This document shows, in pieces, positions 1-10,980 of a stretch of 64,000 bases of DNA. Under the pieces are notes generated by a model that searched no databases, was not told the DNA's origin, and saw nothing but the letters and a program-made list of their open reading frames with translations. Source of the DNA: Chlorocebus sabaeus (Eukaryota; Chordata; Mammalia; Primates; Cercopithecidae); assembly GCF_047675955.1 (NCBI RefSeq), contig NC_132918.1:85079139-85143138 (forward strand). The letters run 5' to 3'. Both the position numbers and the translations under genes were made by a program. Each line of letters opens with the position of its first letter. Position 1 is the first letter of the stretch.

Positions 1-584
1 CCTCTACATTCACTCCTGAAGGGACCCTGCCCATTCAAAAAATTTAAAATGGCAATTTGTCACTGAATAACGATGCTCAAAGGCAAAGAATACTTTACCC
101 AGGTAGTCTATGACTCTATATTGTGTATTTGAACACAAGTTCACCTTTCTTTTAAAGTCAAATTAAATGTCACTGCCTCTAAGAAGTTCTCTATTTCCTC
201 GGTGAGTTTGCCTTATTTCACTCCTCTAAATCTTCTTAGCAATCTTTATTACAATTCATTGTATTCATAACATAACCCTCTTCAGATTAGTCTCTAATCT
301 CAAGTAGGAAAAAATTATCATGCGCATCTTTATAATGCTCAGAGTTTCCATGCCTGGAACATGGAGTGCATCATGGAACAATTGTTGGATTGAAATCAAT
401 TATGTCATAATGTAGTAGTTCTTGACTATTGTGAGAAAGAAGACACAGGTTTGTCATTTGCAAATGCACAAATGATAGCAGGCTGTCCTTTATATATGTA
501 AAAATTGAACAAATCCAAATGTGTATATACATTCTTGGATCTCTTGAAGTTATCTTATGCCACCGAAGGATTGAGTTTTTGAAG

Positions 585-735
585 CCTAGTGAAAGACCTC
601 AAGATTCTAAGAAGCAGATCTGGATCTGTCCTTCCTTTGTGATGAGACTCTAAGCAGGTTGCTTGCCTTGTCAGGGCCTCAGTTTCCCAATCTGAAAATC
701 AATAAGCTGGACCATGTGATCTCAAGCAAGTGTTT
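585..735 (+). repeat. MIR SINE fragment
   Basis: It shows the MIR order of a 'tctgtg...gcaggttgcttgcc' middle followed by 'cctcagtttccc' and 'tgaaaat', a diverged match to the plus-sense MIR consensus. Edges are approximate. Confidence 0.5.
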
Positions 736-954
736 CTAACCTTCTGAGTTTCAGTTCTTTAAAAGATGTAAATTGACTTTTGTCACCTTAAATAATGAGC
801 TTTCTTGATTTCTGATTCAGTTAGTGACACCTAATATTTTAGCTTGCAGTATAACTTTCTGAACTTCATTATTTCAAGTAAATACGGTAAGGGAATTCAC
901 CATCAAAAAACCCATTGCATAGTTTTTTCTGTTAATAAATCAAAAACAGTATCC

Positions 955-1165
955 AATCTTCTCAGATTTGGAATCATGGAATGTTAGCTCATAGAGATTG
1001 CCTGATTTAACTCTTTTTTTTCTGGAAGGAAAAAAAAAAACATGAGACCCAGAAAGCAGAAGATATATTACCTAAGCTTACAAACACACGGCAGGAAGAG
1101 CTGGGACCTGGCTGCAGAACTCCTAATTCACAGCTTACAATTATTTTATTATATCCCCTTGCCTA
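955..1165 (-). repeat. MIR SINE fragment
   Basis: It is a diverged match to reversed MIR: 'gagacccagaaagcag' then 'cttacaaacacacggcagg' and 'agctgggacctgg' occupy the positions of the gagactcagag / cttgcccaaggtcacacag / gctgggattcg blocks. An A-rich insertion lies inside. Confidence 0.45.
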
Positions 1166-1255
1166 TTTCATAGAGCTACATTTCTCTATGACAGGTTATG
1201 GTACTAAAGTATTTCTCCTCATAAAAAAACCAGTTTGGATTCTGAATGGACTTAC

Positions 1256-1296
1256 CGATTCTCATCCTGTCGTCCTCCATACCTGATCCAATAATT
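1256..1296 (-). CDS. P3H2: P3H2 exon 7 (41 nt, partial gene)
   Basis: This small coding exon encodes NYWIRYGGRQDEN plus the first two bases of an Arg codon. It joins in frame to the Pro codon that ends exon 6 (EP|NYW). The acceptor reads AAAACAG|AAT and the donor CG|GTAAG. The residues lie in the linker between the TPR-like region and the C-terminal Fe(II)/2-oxoglutarate dioxygenase domain of prolyl 3-hydroxylase 2, whose exons lie beyond the left edge. The exon is odd in two ways. It is only 41 nt, not a multiple of three, so skipping would shift the frame. Its acceptor has a purine-rich stretch next to the AG, and the T run (1314-1322 on the complement) stands about 16 nt away. Identity rests on recalled P3H2 protein sequence and on perfect phase continuity. 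Confidence 0.93.
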
Positions 1297-2254
1297 CTGT
1301 TTTGAATCGATTGAAAAAAAAACGCAGGAATTTTGTCACCAAAACATCACTTACAGAATTAAGGTAAAATAAAATATGCACAAAACATTCAAAAGATCTA
1401 TAATTTAGGAATTTTGTATATTGTGTAAAGATACAATATATTTATATTTTATAGATTAATGCAAAAGAAGGCTAAAGTTAGTGGAGATTTGGCAAGGACA
1501 AAATGAAATACAAATCTATTTTTTAAATAGTATGGAATTAGCCTGGATATCCATCCTTTTGTCCAAGAAAGTGACTTGGAATTTGGTGGCAGAAAAACAT
1601 TTCAAAGAGTATTCAGTTCAACTTCTTTATGTTTTCTGAATAAAACAAACAAACAAAATCCAGCCTAAATAATCATCTGCATATATCATGAAATTAGTAA
1701 ATAACATATTCTAAGGTCTCTTGGATAACACAATTTTTAAAGAATAATAAGTAAGAACAGATATAAATATTAATATATTAGAAGGTGTTGTACTGGAAAT
1801 AGTACATTAAAATTAACCCATTTTAAAAAGTGTGCCTATAAAAACATGACATAAGAAATGAAAAAAGGTTGTAAATGGACATATTATAAATAATTTTATA
1901 AATGTATTAACTTGTATATCATTTGAAGAACTTACATAGTAATCAATGGATAAATGAACAAAACCCATGCCCAAATAATTAAAAGAAGAGGAAAAATAGT
2001 TAATACATGAAAAGGTTTATTCTTGCTGGTCATCAAAAAATTATAAGTTAAAATGATGTATTATTTCATATATAATACATAAATAATAAAAGTGATTTTA
2101 AAATGTTATTTCTTACTGCTGATAAATTTGTGGTAAAATGGTACTTTTGTGCATTACTAGGATTCAAACGCCTGTTCAATCTGTTGTGAGGTATGAGACT
2201 TTAGAGAAGTCACTAAATCTTCCCACATGAGATAGTGTTAGTATTAAAATAGCA

Positions 2255-2364
2255 TGCAAATAAATAATTCCAAGAGAATTATTTATTCTCTTAGTAATCA
2301 TATATGAGTATATATATAATTGTAAATTAATAATAAATAATTTCTAAGAGAATTCTCTTAGAAA
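2255..2364. repeat. Two related short inverted repeats
   Basis: A perfect 24-bp palindrome at 2341-2364 is centred on GAATTC. About 70 bp to the left a similar arrangement occurs: AAGAGAAT, a short AT spacer, then ATTCTCTT. Both are preceded by AAATAATT, so they look like a diverged direct duplication of one hairpin-forming unit. Confidence 0.75.
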
Positions 2365-2369
2365 AGCAA

Positions 2370-2870
2370 TTTAGTTTCAAGAAATTTAAAACCTTATATC
2401 CTTTGATGACAGAATAATTCCACTCTTAGGAATTTATTTTAAGGACATAGTTCAATAGAGAAAAATGCTTAATGCATTTTGTATAATGAAAAAATCAGAA
2501 ATATTCAAATGTTCAGCAGAAGAGTTCATTTATTTATTGTACATCAATTCTACCTATCTAAAATTCTAAATTCTACCTACTTTTTAGATACTAAAATGTA
2601 TCTAAAAATACCTTTTAAAGTTATACAAACGTAGAAATTTCTTATGCTATCCTCCTAAATAAAAATCAGAATACAGATCTCTTTATACCATAGCATATGT
2701 TTCTGCAAAAGATAAGTCTTCATATAAACAATGATTAGAAGACAACATGAAAAAATGGGGTGAAGTCAGCGTGATGGGCGGTAGGATTGTGACTGACGGT
2801 ATTTTGAATTCTCTTTAATGTTTAGGTAATACACAAGCATTAAAAGAAAAACTAAAACACCACATCTGGA
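2370..2870 (+). repeat. Old L1 (L1M-type) 3' end
   Basis: It has the typical old L1 3' block 'attccactcttaggaattt', later text resembling the 'gggtggtgggattatgg' region (here near 2770-2800), and an A-rich end near 2850. Diverged and internally deleted. Confidence 0.5.
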
Positions 2871-3169
2871 ATTTAGGAAAATGAAACACTCCCGGGGCAA
2901 ATGAGTTCTACACAAAACACTTTTACCCAATAGATTTGCTTTTGACTTTGGACCTCATTAACATGGAATGACAGATGTGGAAATCCATTCGTCTTTTAAA
3001 GTTCATCAGATATATTGAGTAAATATCTCCCACCCCCATTTTTACCTCAAGGAGGGCATTAAAATCTTAGCTTTTTGAGGTAAATGGCAAAAATGGAGGC
3101 AGGTAATAAAAACATAAAAAGAATTCCACTGAGTCATTATTTTAATAAACATTTCTTCTTTCCTCTTAC

Positions 3170-3259
3170 CGGTTCAGTGTATGAAAACCCCAGACCTTCT
3201 GCAGCTGATTTTATCAGCTCAGATTCTAGCTTATGACGTTTCACAAACATTGTTAAATC
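3170..3259 (-). CDS. P3H2: P3H2 exon 6 (90 nt, phase 0-0)
   Basis: The exon encodes exactly 30 residues, starting DLTMFVKRHK and ending GLGFSYTEP. It is charged and amphipathic, as expected for a helical segment between the TPR region and the catalytic domain. The acceptor is TCTCTAG|GAT and the donor CCG|GTAAGA. Both borders are phase 0, so this exon could be skipped without a frameshift. It lies 329 bp downstream (in transcript direction) of exon 5 and 1,873 bp before exon 7. There is no stop or frameshift. The match to recalled human P3H2 is essentially residue for residue; the paralogues P3H1 and P3H3 differ here. Confidence 0.95.
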
Positions 3260-3588
3260 CTAGAGAAAAATAAGTAAAAAAAGACATTTTTTATTTAAAT
3301 AACAGGTAACAGATATGATAAATGTTCAGGTGGCAATATTTTCATTAGATAGTCACAAGTGAGCTGACAAATACTCAGAGTTGCAAGACATGGCCCATCT
3401 CAACACACTTTCACACGCTAGCATGTGTGAACAAAAATGTGCCTCCGGCATAAATAAAATTTGTAAGAACTGAGTTCTAGAACCTTTGCTAAATTGTTAG
3501 ATATCTTTAAGACCAGGGTTATATTTTTGTCAACTCTTCCCAGAACACATGCAGAATCAAGAATTTCTTTTCAAAACATTGGTCTCAC

Positions 3589-3731
3589 CTCTCTGGCCTC
3601 AATGGATGCTGGGTCAATGCTATCATCCAGCAGACTCTCATAGTAATCCACATTGTCTAGGACATCCTCATCATCTGGGTGGCACAGAAGATAGGCTTTG
3701 GCACATTCCAGGGCTTTCACATACTCACCAA
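3589..3731 (-). CDS. P3H2: P3H2 exon 5 (143 nt, phase 1-0)
   Basis: The exon completes a Val codon split with exon 4 and then encodes 47 residues. It begins GEYVKALECAKAYLLCHPDD and continues into an acidic stretch rich in Asp, Glu and Tyr, ending SIEARE. The first part looks like a TPR helix pair and carries two Cys seven residues apart (CAKAYLLC). The acidic part (DDEDVLDNVDYYESLLDD) follows. The acceptor is GTCTTTCAG|TTG with a good pyrimidine tract, and the donor is GAG|GTGAGA. In the full protein it belongs to the N-terminal half shared by the leprecan family (P3H1-3, CRTAP), which acts in the endoplasmic reticulum on procollagen chains. The frame is intact. Confidence 0.97.
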
Positions 3732-4977
3732 CTGAAAGACAAAAGAGTTGCAGCATTAGAGTCAGCTTAGGTCTGTCCAAAGGATTTTAAAGGGAGGCCA
3801 TCAACATGTCTACAGAAGTCAGCATTAAACATGGATAAGAGGGAAGATAAATTGAGGCTCAGCAGAAAAAGCAGAAACAGTCACAGATAAAAGGAAAGAC
3901 ATTATTTCAGGTATTCAAAAGTTATTACCTTTGGTCTGCTTTGGTGCTAGTTGTTTTGCACAAATTATCAAGTTTTTATCTGAAGATGCTTGTTGACAAC
4001 TTTTATTCTTTAACACAGATAAACAGAATTGTATGAGTTAATTCTGATTTTTGTACTGAATTTGGGTTAACATCCAGAAGATGACCTTTGCAACAGTAAT
4101 GTACCATTTTGTACATAATGTATGAGTAATATAAGTGCTTTTAAAACGTTATCGTGGCTGCAGTTTGTGATAAACTGGTACTTTAATGCAAAGTCCTTCA
4201 TAGAGTCCCAGATGTCCTGGAGGAAGCCCCTCAAATCCCTCACTATACAATTAGAGCAAATCCAACAGTAGCAAACTACTAAAAGGAACTAACAAGGATG
4301 TTTCCAATATAAACTTTTCATTACAGAAATATTTAGCTATTACAAGGGAAATTGTAAATGTATGCTTTGTTTTGAAAAAGCTCACAACATTGTATTTCTT
4401 CTAATGGAAATTTACAATATATGTATGTGTGTATATATATATGTGTGGTGTGTGCGCGCGTGTATGTGTGTATGTATTTATACACACATACACGCGCGCG
4501 CGCGCGCACACACACACACACATATATATACTCTGAGGTGACCCTGATTTTTAAAAAGAATGATAAAAATTAAGCAACTCTCTCAACTTTGATTCACTGT
4601 TTATGACTTCAGCACACGATTCATTGTGTGCCATCAACACCAGGATAATAAATAATGTTTTGTTTTTGGGAAGGAAGAGGATTTTGCAAAGTTCTTTTTA
4701 AATTGAGTTAAAAAATATTAAGTCTAAAAAATCATGCAAAATATCAATCTAGTATAATTTTCAGTAAATTATCACAGCATTACATTTTATACTTTGCCCA
4801 TTGGTGATTTCCCCTTCTGCTCTTCTTGTCCTGCGGCTCAGGAGAGAAGAAATGCATACATTCCTATTGCTTTGATAATAAACTGAAGAAGTCAGGACAC
4901 TAAATTACAAAAATGTGATGTCTGTAATGACGAACCACAACCCCCCAAGAAGTCTTCACGGATGATCCACGCTTTAC
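3732..4977 (-). other. P3H2: P3H2 intron 4
   Basis: This 1,246-bp intron is mostly unique AT-rich sequence, with the TG/CG/CA/TA palindromic tract at 4421-4531 about 450 bp from exon 4. No other repeat family is recognised. Confidence 0.85.
4421..4531. repeat. Alternating purine-pyrimidine inverted repeat (TA/TG/CG/CA)
   Basis: About 110 bp run as TA, then TG, then CG steps, and return as CA, CG, CA and TA. The core is a perfect 19-bp inverted repeat (4454-4472 against 4481-4499) around an 8-nt loop, and the tract continues with (CG)n(CA)n(TA)n. Such DNA readily adopts Z-form or cruciform structure and mutates fast. Confidence 0.95.
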
Positions 4978-5109
4978 CTCGATAGTAGGCAAACTGTAGG
5001 TAATCATAGTGCAGAGGAAGAAAATTCTCAATGGGTGAGAGGCGGCCAGGGCGGGTGGCAAGTTCCCTCACACATTCATGCTGACAAACAAGCACCTGCA
5101 TGTAGTGAT
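4978..5109 (-). CDS. P3H2: P3H2 exon 4 (132 nt, phase 1-1), CXXXC motif
   Basis: The exon starts with the last two bases of an Asp codon, then encodes 43 residues (HYMQVLVCQHECVRELATRP and onward to QFAYYR), and ends with the G of a split Val codon. CQHEC is a CXXXC motif, characteristic of the leprecan N-terminal region and thought to form disulphides in the ER. The segment ending HYDYLQFAYYR resembles the first helix of the TPR unit that continues into exon 5. The acceptor is GTCTTCCAG|ATC and the donor CGAG|GTAAAG. At 132 nt with matching phases it is also frame-neutral if skipped. It is separated from exon 5 by a 1,246-bp intron that holds the large alternating purine-pyrimidine palindrome. 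Confidence 0.97.
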
Positions 5110-7574
5110 CTGGAAGACAAGAGCCAAAACATGTGTTCCTCCAGGCTGCTGAGTGCCCAAACGTCAACGTCACAGTCACAGTGACACAGAGCGTCCCTCA
5201 CCTTACCACACTCAGAGAGCAAAATTACTACAATCCTCACTTCCAGACTGCAAAACCTTTTTACAAAGAAAGTAGTTGACTTGCCAAGGTCTCCTGATCA
5301 GTGATCACTAGAACGACAGCAGATTCCAAATCCTCTAGCTCACAGTCTGTTCTCTGTACCTCACTCTTCCCTTCCCATGCACACTTTTTATACCCCACAG
5401 TCCACTTTCCCCTACCTACACCCAGCTGAATGTCAGTTTTCATATTTAACAACTTTGGGGCCCCTCTTTGGATATCTTAGATGGTTCAAAGGGCCCTGGA
5501 AGTGGAAATGGAAGTTCAGATGCTAGTAAATGTTAAGGAACAGTTCGGAAAAAGAAACAACCATGGATGTGGGAAATTCAGGCTGAGAAGTGAAGCAAAA
5601 ATGCTCTTTTTCTTTGTTCACATTTTCAAGCCAATTTGTCCTAAAGGAGAAATAAAAACTCTTTGTTTTTTTAGGCCTATTGGTCAGAAACCTATTCTAC
5701 ACAGTTATAAATTAGTCTATCGCCTAGACATTGTATATTCTAATATTAGGGATATTGTATATTCTTTACCAGAGACTGGTAAACTAGGGAGAAGGATGAA
5801 AGGAATTTAAATGAGCATTTTATTTCCTATTTCTCTTCACTCCCCTTTCTATCGCTCCCATTCTTCTTGCTGCAGGGTCCTGAAGTGTTGGGGTTTGCAT
5901 GTCCCCTTTGGCCCTGGACTCTATCTTATCAAAGCCTGAGATGAGGAAACACAAGTGGTGAATGTCCCAGAGAAGAAAATGCCTCCTACGTTTCATCTTG
6001 ACTGATTTTTACAATGAAGATGGATGTATTTTCCAGAAAGAATAGTTCCTTCATGCCTGTGCTGAGTGTGTTCTTTTGAGGATGATGATAAAATCATTTG
6101 ATCTCATAGCTGTGCAATTTAATTTACCACAACTGCCTTTTTTTCAAAAGGTTCCCTGTTTAGTCTGAGTTTGGCTTGGATCTTGATGATTTTGCAGAGG
6201 GACCCCAAAACACAACAGGAAGGAAATGTGCATTTTCTGGTGTGGGGCAATATGCCAGTTTTGCATAACTTGGCCAACTGAATGATTTATAGCACAGCTA
6301 ATAGAATCCCTAAAGCCCACTGGTTATTAAACCCAGTCCAGGGGATGTGAAGGAAGAATGAGTTCTATTTATTTGATTAGCATGTTAGAAATAAATAACC
6401 AGCTGTTTTATTTCTTAAGAAAACAAAAACAAACAACCTTCAACTGTTTTCTCCTACTCAACTTACCATTTGCATTTCTATTTACTTTCTAATACACATT
6501 CCTTTTAATTCCAAGTGACAAGCAAAAGGTAAAGGTGAAAGATACCCACCAAAACTCAAAATCTGAATGGGAATATTTTTTCAAAGCGGATATAAATAGC
6601 AGCAAAACAGGAGTGACAGAAACGTATCCTTTAGGGTTTCATAGCAGGGCTGGTAATAAATAACTGCATTCAGGAGCCATTTGTATTTTTCCCCAACTGT
6701 TAATGTCAAACTCTAAAATTCAAATATTCTGATTTCCTAATACATTTGCTATTTAAAAAGCCAGTTTTATTCCTAATTTAGGACAATTTTGAACCAGACA
6801 AGAATTTATATAGTGAGAACTGTCATATTACTTTTATTAGGTGTATCCCTTGCCTTCTTTATATCTTAAATGACATTGTGCAATTAATATGTTTTTCATA
6901 AGTTTGAGTCTTAAAAATTAAAGAACCTGAGTTATGAGATCTCTATTATTTTCCAGCTACCAACATGCTGTGGTGACCTTGAGCAAATCACTAAATGCTA
7001 ATCTATGGGAAATCGTCGGTCAATCTTCCTAAACCAGATCTAGGACATTGGCCAAAACTGTTCAGTGGCCATTGGTAGAAGCAGGTGTAGAGGCCAATGT
7101 GGGAGTGAAAGCAGGATGCATATCCCCCCACAACCACAACATAGTTAGCTATAATAAAGGAAGAATCTGCCATTTCCAAATACAAGATCAAGTGTACAGA
7201 AATAACAATTAAAATGTGAACCACACATAAAACTGACATTCCAAAAATTAGGCAACTGGATCTTGCAGAGATCCAAAAGAAAACAAAACTTTCGGGAAAA
7301 TATCCTCAATAATCGAGATCGTTGTATTGAATTTAGGCAAACTGAGTTGATTTTGAGTAACTGGGTGTGACATAAATTGGTCATTTGACATATTAATTTT
7401 CAGTCTACTTCCTAGTCTAATTTTTGATAGCTATAACCTAATTGTCTCCATAAGAAACCTTAACAGTAATTCTTAACAATAATTCTAAACCTACATTCTC
7501 ATAAACATGGAGTATTTAACCATTTTAATCCCTGCTATGCGATGGATGGCTATGTCATCTCCTTCCTTCATTCA

Positions 7575-7705
7575 TCATTCATTAATCAACCCATTCATTT
7601 AACCAGTATTTACTAAGTACCTACTACAGTCACTCTTCTTAGGCACTGAAGATTGAGCACTAAATAGGACAAGCCTTTAGCCAAGAGATAGAAGAAAACA
7701 ACACT
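7575..7705 (-). repeat. L2 fragment
   Basis: 'cccattcatttaaccagtat' followed by 'ttactaagtacctactac' and 'aggcactgaag' matches the reversed 3' end of L2. Diverged. Confidence 0.55.
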
Positions 7706-7839
7706 TTGAAGATCTGTAAGTGGAAATAAGTACGGCATATTTAAGGAATCAAAAAGCAAGAGGGAGTGTGAGAGGGAGAGAGAATGAATGAAAACATACA
7801 CACGTGCCCAATCATGAAAGTTCTTTTTAAAGAATTGGA

Positions 7840-7961
7840 TTTTAGTAGAGATGGGGTTTCACCATGTTGGCCAGGTTGGTCTCAAACTCCTGACCTCAGG
7901 TGATCCACCTGCCTCGGAATCCCAAAGTGCTAGGATTACAGGCATGAGCCACTGCTCCCGG
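7840..7961 (-). repeat. Partial Alu
   Basis: About 120 bp of reversed Alu 5' half, from 'tttagtagagatggggtttc' to 'gagccactgctcccgg'. No poly-T tail, so it is a truncated copy. Confidence 0.9.
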
Positions 7962-8184
7962 ATGAGTAGTGCTTTTTAGGAAGATTGGAAGCATTGGAAG
8001 TTGGGGAGTGTAAACTGATTGTATTCACTGGCATTTTAGTACATAAATGAAGTTGAACATTGCTTTTCATATATGGAAAACTCAGAAAAAAATGTGTCTT
8101 CAAAAATATTTGTGAAAAAATTATTAATAAATTATCCTTTGCCTGCTTTTCAATTCCGTAGACCTTAAAAGTATAGATTCTAGA

Positions 8185-8350
8185 TTCAGAAAAGTCCAAA
8201 TATGAGTTCCAGCTTCACTCTAATCACATCACTTAATCTTTTTCAGATAAAAATTCCTCATTTACAAAAGGGAGAGGAGAGTAAGTAATAATAGTATCTA
8301 TAAGAGTTGCTTAAAGCATTAAATAGATTAAAATATGTTAAGTGCTTTGT
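8185..8350 (+). repeat. MIR SINE fragment
   Basis: It has MIR blocks in order: 'gagttccagcttcactc', 'catcacttaatctttttcag', 'cctcatttacaaaaggg', and 'taagagttgcttaaagcatt'. Confidence 0.65.
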
Positions 8351-8383
8351 AGGTCACAATTGCTACATACGTGTTGGTTATTA

Positions 8384-8384
<1 letters not shown>

Positions 8385-8418
<34 letters not shown>

Positions 8419-8706
8419 TTGAGATGGAGTCTCGCTCTGTCGCCCAGGCTGGAGTGCAGTGGCACGATCTCAGCTCACGACAAGCTCCGCCTCCCGGGTT
8501 CACACCATTCTCCTGCCTCAGTCTCCTGAGTAGCTGGGACTAGAGGCGCCGACACCACGCCCGGCTAATTTTTTTTTTTTAAGTTTTAGTAGAGACAGGG
8601 TTTCACTGTGTTAGCCAGGATGGTCTCGATTTCCTGACCTCGTGATCCGCCCTCCTCGGCCTCCCAGAGTGCTGGGATTACAGGTGTGAGCCACTGTGCC
8701 CGGCCC
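8385..8706 (-). repeat. AluY with tail turned into (TTA)n
   Basis: A full-length reversed AluY-like element follows a (TTA)n tract at 8385-8417 that stands where the poly-T tail should be. Target duplications of 14 bp match with one change (8371-8384 and 8707-8720, G[T/C]GTTGGTTATTAT). Confidence 0.95.
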
Positions 8707-8950
8707 GCGTTGGTTATTATTACTACTGATAATTAAGAAGTAAATTACTATGAACAATAATAATTTACAGGCTCTCTTTGAATATGAAAGATATTAACAC
8801 TTTGCCTACAAAATATTTTGCAATACTTTCTATTTGTGTTTGTAGATCAGCTTGGTTTATTGTATAAATCTGTACTTATAAATCTTAGGTAAAGTTTTTA
8901 ACTTGTTTTTTATTTTTCTTGCCTTTTGTCATGTTTAGAAGAGCTTTTCT

Positions 8951-9239
8951 GCTGGGCATGCTGGCTCACGCCTATAATCCCAGTACTTTAGGAGGCCGAG
9001 GTGGGCGGATCACCTGAGGTCAGGAGTTCGAGGCCAGCCTGGCCAACATGGAGAAACTCCATCTCCACAAAAAATACAAAATTAGTCAGGTGTAGTGGTG
9101 CATGCCTGTAATCCCAGCTACTTGGGAGGCTGAGGCAGAAGAATTGCTTGAATCCAGCAGGCAGAGGTTGCGGTGAGCCGAGATCGCACCATTGTACTCC
9201 AGCCTGGACAAGAGCGAAACTCCATCTCAAAAAAAGAAA
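8951..9239 (+). repeat. AluS-type element
   Basis: A full-length Alu flanked by a 14-bp target duplication, AGAAGAGC[T/G]TTTCT, at 8937-8950 and 9240-9253. It is antisense to P3H2. Confidence 0.95.
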
Positions 9240-9514
9240 AGAAGAGCGTTTCTTCTCCTAATATTATACAAATACTTTCCCTCATTTTCTTCTAACAGTT
9301 CTATATTTTACACTTATATTGTTATTACAAATATAACTTATTTTTGTGTAAGGTATACAGCAGAGAACCCACTTTCCCCTCATAAGTGGTTAACTAGCCA
9401 ATCTCCCAAATTATTCTATAATGTGCATTACCTATTATTTTAAATGCTGCTTTGTAATATATTAAATTCTTATTAAATAACAAAACATTTTAAGTAGTTG
9501 AAGACTATACCAAA

Positions 9515-9975
9515 GTGTTCGCTACTACATTGTTTATAATAATGAACAATTTCAACCTCTTAAATACTCATCAGTAAAGGACTAGTCAATTAAATTCCGA
9601 TGTGTTTATATAACAGAGCATTACCCAGCCATTAAATACAATAAAACGACTCTATGTACTTACATGAGAAGAAGTCCAGAATATATTGTTAAGCATAAAA
9701 TAAAACAACAAAAGTTGAAAAACAATATATATAGTATTATCCTATTTTATAAGAAATGAAATAATAACTATAAATAAATACACAAATATTTTACATAAGG
9801 ACCTGAAAAAGCTTGGGAAGACAGTCACCAAAATTTTAACTACATAAATTTCTCTACAGGAGATAGGCTGGGATAGACACATGAGAGTCTTTTATTTTTA
9901 CAACATATTCTTCTATTTTGCTGGAATAGTTTTTTATAAATCGCAAGTAGTATTTTTATAATCAAGAAACAAACA
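9515..9975 (+). repeat. Old L1 3' end next to exon 3
   Basis: It reads like an L1M 3' region: 'attgtttataataatgaaca', 'aactcatcagtaaagg'-like text, 'acccagccattaaatac', 'atattgttaagcat', then an 'ggctgggatag' block and an A-rich end at about 9975. It ends about 20 bp from the exon 3 donor. Confidence 0.6.
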
Positions 9976-9996
9976 AAATGAAAAACTAAGCTTTAC

Positions 9997-10186
9997 CTGC
10001 AATAGCTTCATACAGACCAGTCTTATACCCTAAATACTCATATTCTTCGTATCTCTGAGGCCCCTCACATAGGGTTCGGCATTCTATATCTTCAACGAAA
10101 TATTCTCTTAGGGCTTGTTCGAAGTGCCTGATAGCCAACTCAAAGTCATCAGCCTCATAATGTTTAACTCCTGCATTGTAACTCTC
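9997..10186 (-). CDS. P3H2: P3H2 exon 3 (190 nt, phase 0-1), TPR and CXXXC motif
   Basis: The exon encodes 63 residues from ESYNAGVKHYEADDFELAIR to GLYEAIA plus the first base of the next Asp codon. ESYNAGVKHYEADDFELAIRHFEQALREYF is a clear TPR-type helix-turn-helix: small residues at the packing positions and the usual A..HFEQAL second helix. It is followed by CRTLC, a CXXXC motif. The acceptor is TTTCATTGCAG|GAG; its long T/G-rich tract is the complement of the (CAAAA)n-like stretch at 10201-10232. The donor is GCAG|GTAAAG. An old L1-like fragment runs up to roughly 20 nt beyond the donor. The frame is intact. Small differences from recalled human P3H2 are compatible with an orthologue in another primate. 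Confidence 0.97.
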
Positions 10187-10651
10187 CTGCAATGAAACAG
10201 ACAAAACAAAACAAAACAAAAAACAAACAAACAACCTCTTAGTTTCAAAGCGAAGGGTTTATGCTGACTGAGGATCATTTCGGTAGGTGGGGTACTGACT
10301 GCTTGTGCTGAGGAGGGATAAAGAAGCGTTGCACTGGGAGATAAAGAACAGCATTCCTGGCTTCAAATACTTACAAGTGAGAGGGGTCTTACTGAGCAAA
10401 TAGGCTGCTATGTGATCAGTCAATTTCGGTTTTTTCCCTTAGCACATGCAAGACTGTATTTTTCAAATCATTTGCCTATAGGTAGGGCCATGTAACAAGT
10501 GCAGGACAACAGATGTCGGTGGAAGTGACATCCACTTTTAGGCCTTGTGTTTTTTTAAAAAAAATATTTCCTAAAGTCTTCCCTTATCCTTTTCTGCAGT
10601 AATTTTGGAGGCTACATGTTGAGAATGGTGATGTCAAAAATTTTTTTAAAA

Positions 10652-10980
10652 GGCCGGGCGCGGTGGCTCACGCCTGTAATCCCAGCACTTTGGGAGGCCG
10701 AGGCGGGCGGATCACGAGGTCAGGAGATCGAGACCATCCTGGCTAACACAGTGAAACCCCGTCTCTACTAAAGAATACAAAAAATTAGCCGGGCGTAGTG
10801 GCGAGCGCCTATAGTCCCAGCTATTCGGGAGGCTGAGGCAGGAGAATGGTGTGAACCCAGGAGGTGGAGGTTGCAGTGAGCCGAGATTGTGCCACTGCAC
10901 CCCAGCCTGGGTGACAGACCAAGACTCCGTCTCAAAAAAAAAACCAAAAACAAAAACAAAAATTAAAAAAAAAAAAAAAA
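10652..10980 (+). repeat. AluY
   Basis: It starts with an intact 'ggccgggcgcggtggctcac' and keeps most CpG sites, the AluY-type 'gaggtcaggagatcgagacc', and a long mixed A-rich tail. It is antisense to P3H2. Confidence 0.95.

Larger units (their letters stand above)
1..1255 (-). other. P3H2: Part of P3H2 intron 7
   Basis: This is AT-rich intronic DNA downstream of exon 7 in the transcript. Apart from two MIR-like pieces near 585-735 and 955-1165, I see no coding exon, RNA gene or young repeat. Confidence 0.8.
1297..3169 (-). other. P3H2: P3H2 intron 6
   Basis: This 1,873-bp AT-rich intron contains a pair of related inverted repeats near 2255-2364 and an old L1-like 3' end near 2370-2870. Nothing else is recognisable. 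Confidence 0.85.
5110..9996 (-). other. P3H2: P3H2 intron 3
   Basis: This 4,887-bp intron appears unique from 5110 to about 7570 (no gene or recognisable repeat). It then holds an L2 piece, a partial Alu, a MIR, two full Alus and an old L1 3' end reaching nearly to exon 3. Confidence 0.85.

Noticed and set aside
4333..4521. Arg/Val/Cys/Thr-rich open frame
   Set aside because: It is translation of the TG/CG/CA tract.
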